From Saccharothrix carnea (GTDB taxonomy: Bacteria; Actinomycetota; Actinomycetes; Mycobacteriales; Pseudonocardiaceae), in contig NZ_PYAX01000020.1 in the NCBI RefSeq assembly GCF_003014735.1, forward strand, positions 1 through 64,000: a DNA stretch of 64,000 nt. Direction: 5' to 3'. A program made the position numbers and the translations under genes. The notes beneath the pieces are model-generated. The model had not been told where the DNA came from. It made no database searches and saw only the letters and a program-made list of their open reading frames with translations. Shown one piece after another: positions 63,517-64,000 of this stretch; position 1 is the first letter of the stretch, and each line of letters starts with the position of its first letter.

Positions 63517-64000
63517 ATGTTGCTCCGACTGGCCTACCTGGGCATGACCAACGCCTTCGCGCTGCTACGCCTGTTACCTATAAGCGACCGGGACAAGGAC
63601 GTGGAGATCCTGGCGCTGCGACACCACATCACCGTCCTGGAACGGCAACTCGGTGACACCCGTCCGCGGTTCTCCCCCTGCGACCGGGCATTCCTCGCGA
63701 CCCTGCTGCACCGACTCCCTGTCGCCACGCTTCGTCGACTCCGACTGCTGGTGCGCCCGGAGACGATCCTGCGGTGGCACCGGGACCTCATCGCCCGACG
63801 CCACGCGGCCAGATCCCGTCCCGAGAGTCCCGGCCGACCACGGACCATCCGCTCAATACGCCTGCTGGTGCTGCGCCTGGCGCGCGAGGATCCGACCTGG
63901 GGCTACCGCCGCGTCCACGGCGAACTGCTCGTACTCGGCATCAAGGTCGCAGCATCCACCGTCTGGCAAATCCTCCAGGACGCCGGGATCGGTCCCGCTC
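63517..64000 (+). CDS. DDE integrase-type transposase, 5' part (runs off the window)
   Basis: 161 residues visible from ATG 63517, open to the window end. 'ISDRDKDVEILALRHHITVL' and 'ERQLGDTRPRFSPCDRAFLA' form the N-terminal part, followed by 'VRPETILRWHRDLIARRHAA', 'RLLVLRLAREDPTWGYRRVH' (HTH_21/IS3-like region) and 'STVWQILQDAGIGP'. This is the common actinomycete integrase-core transposase of IS3/IS481-like form. The catalytic domain lies beyond the window, so intactness is unknown. Confidence 0.8.
   Translation, partial: MLLRLAYLGMTNAFALLRLLPISDRDKDVEILALRHHITVLERQLGDTRPRFSPCDRAFLATLLHRLPVATLRRLRLLVRPETILRWHRDLIARRHAARSRPESPGRPRTIRSIRLLVLRLAREDPTWGYRRVHGELLVLGIKVAASTVWQILQDAGIGPA

Overview
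The window is high-GC, densely packed actinobacterial DNA with GTG/TTG starts, 1-8 bp start/stop overlaps, a type II PKS of spore-pigment (whiE-like) layout, SpoIIE-type phosphatases and tRNA-linked integrative-element remains. A filamentous actinomycete, plausibly Pseudonocardiales (Saccharothrix/Lentzea/Actinosynnema type), fits best; this is an inference from gene content only.

Layout. 0-6.2 kb: scattered core-like genes (GAF-SpoIIE phosphatase, a decayed MEDS-domain sensor, AI-2E-type permease, GlsB-like membrane protein, two unknown/secreted small proteins). 6.4-12.9 kb: a nine-gene, translationally coupled operon: ABM monooxygenase, SchA/CurD protein, cupin, KS-alpha, KS-beta, ACP, aromatase/cyclase, TcmI-type cyclase, FAD hydroxylase. 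The order matches spore-pigment loci. 12.9-17.6 kb: a graveyard of AfsR-like, IS3 and IS110 fragments plus remains of a conjugative integrative element (replication-relaxation, coupling-protein and VirB4-like pieces, integrase C-terminus), with a secreted TIMP-like protein and one intact unknown gene. 17.6-31.8 kb: a 14.2-kb island bounded by two copies of the 3' half of tRNA-Val(GAC). It carries a lipoprotein, a LamG surface protein, a 2286-aa RHS protein with a Hint domain and a C-terminal tip, an Xre regulator, a dead NACHT gene and a dead integrase.

31.8-64 kb: cargo blocks separated by five same-orientation copies (A-E) of a structured ~170-390-bp repeat that contains the tRNA-Val anticodon-half sequence, a 9-bp palindromic arm also found in the integrase gene, and a 17-bp hairpin that is kept by compensatory changes. 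The blocks are: (A-B) one protein joining PAS, GAF, PAS, SpoIIE, anti-sigma kinase and STAS modules; (B-C) a four-domain cold-shock protein, IS5, BlaI/M56 pair, an MFS exporter behind two CsoR/CstR-like operators, a thin 2Fe-2S protein, membrane proteins with a TetR regulator, DUF6153 and DUF305; (C-D) an S1 protein and a complete type I restriction-modification operon hsdM-hsdS-hsdR; (D-E) a dead type III Mod gene, an NB-ARC/TPR STAND ATPase, IS256 and IS30; (after E) a membrane-anchored NACHT protein with a second, degenerate NACHT-like copy, and an incomplete transposase running off the end.

Reading: repeated integration of related elements at one tRNA-Val-like site appears to have built a modular island rich in defence and conflict genes. 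The repeat family and its position between cargo blocks are the most interesting signal here. Limits: starts were chosen by eye from Shine-Dalgarno spacing, pseudogene limits are approximate, and no database search was possible.
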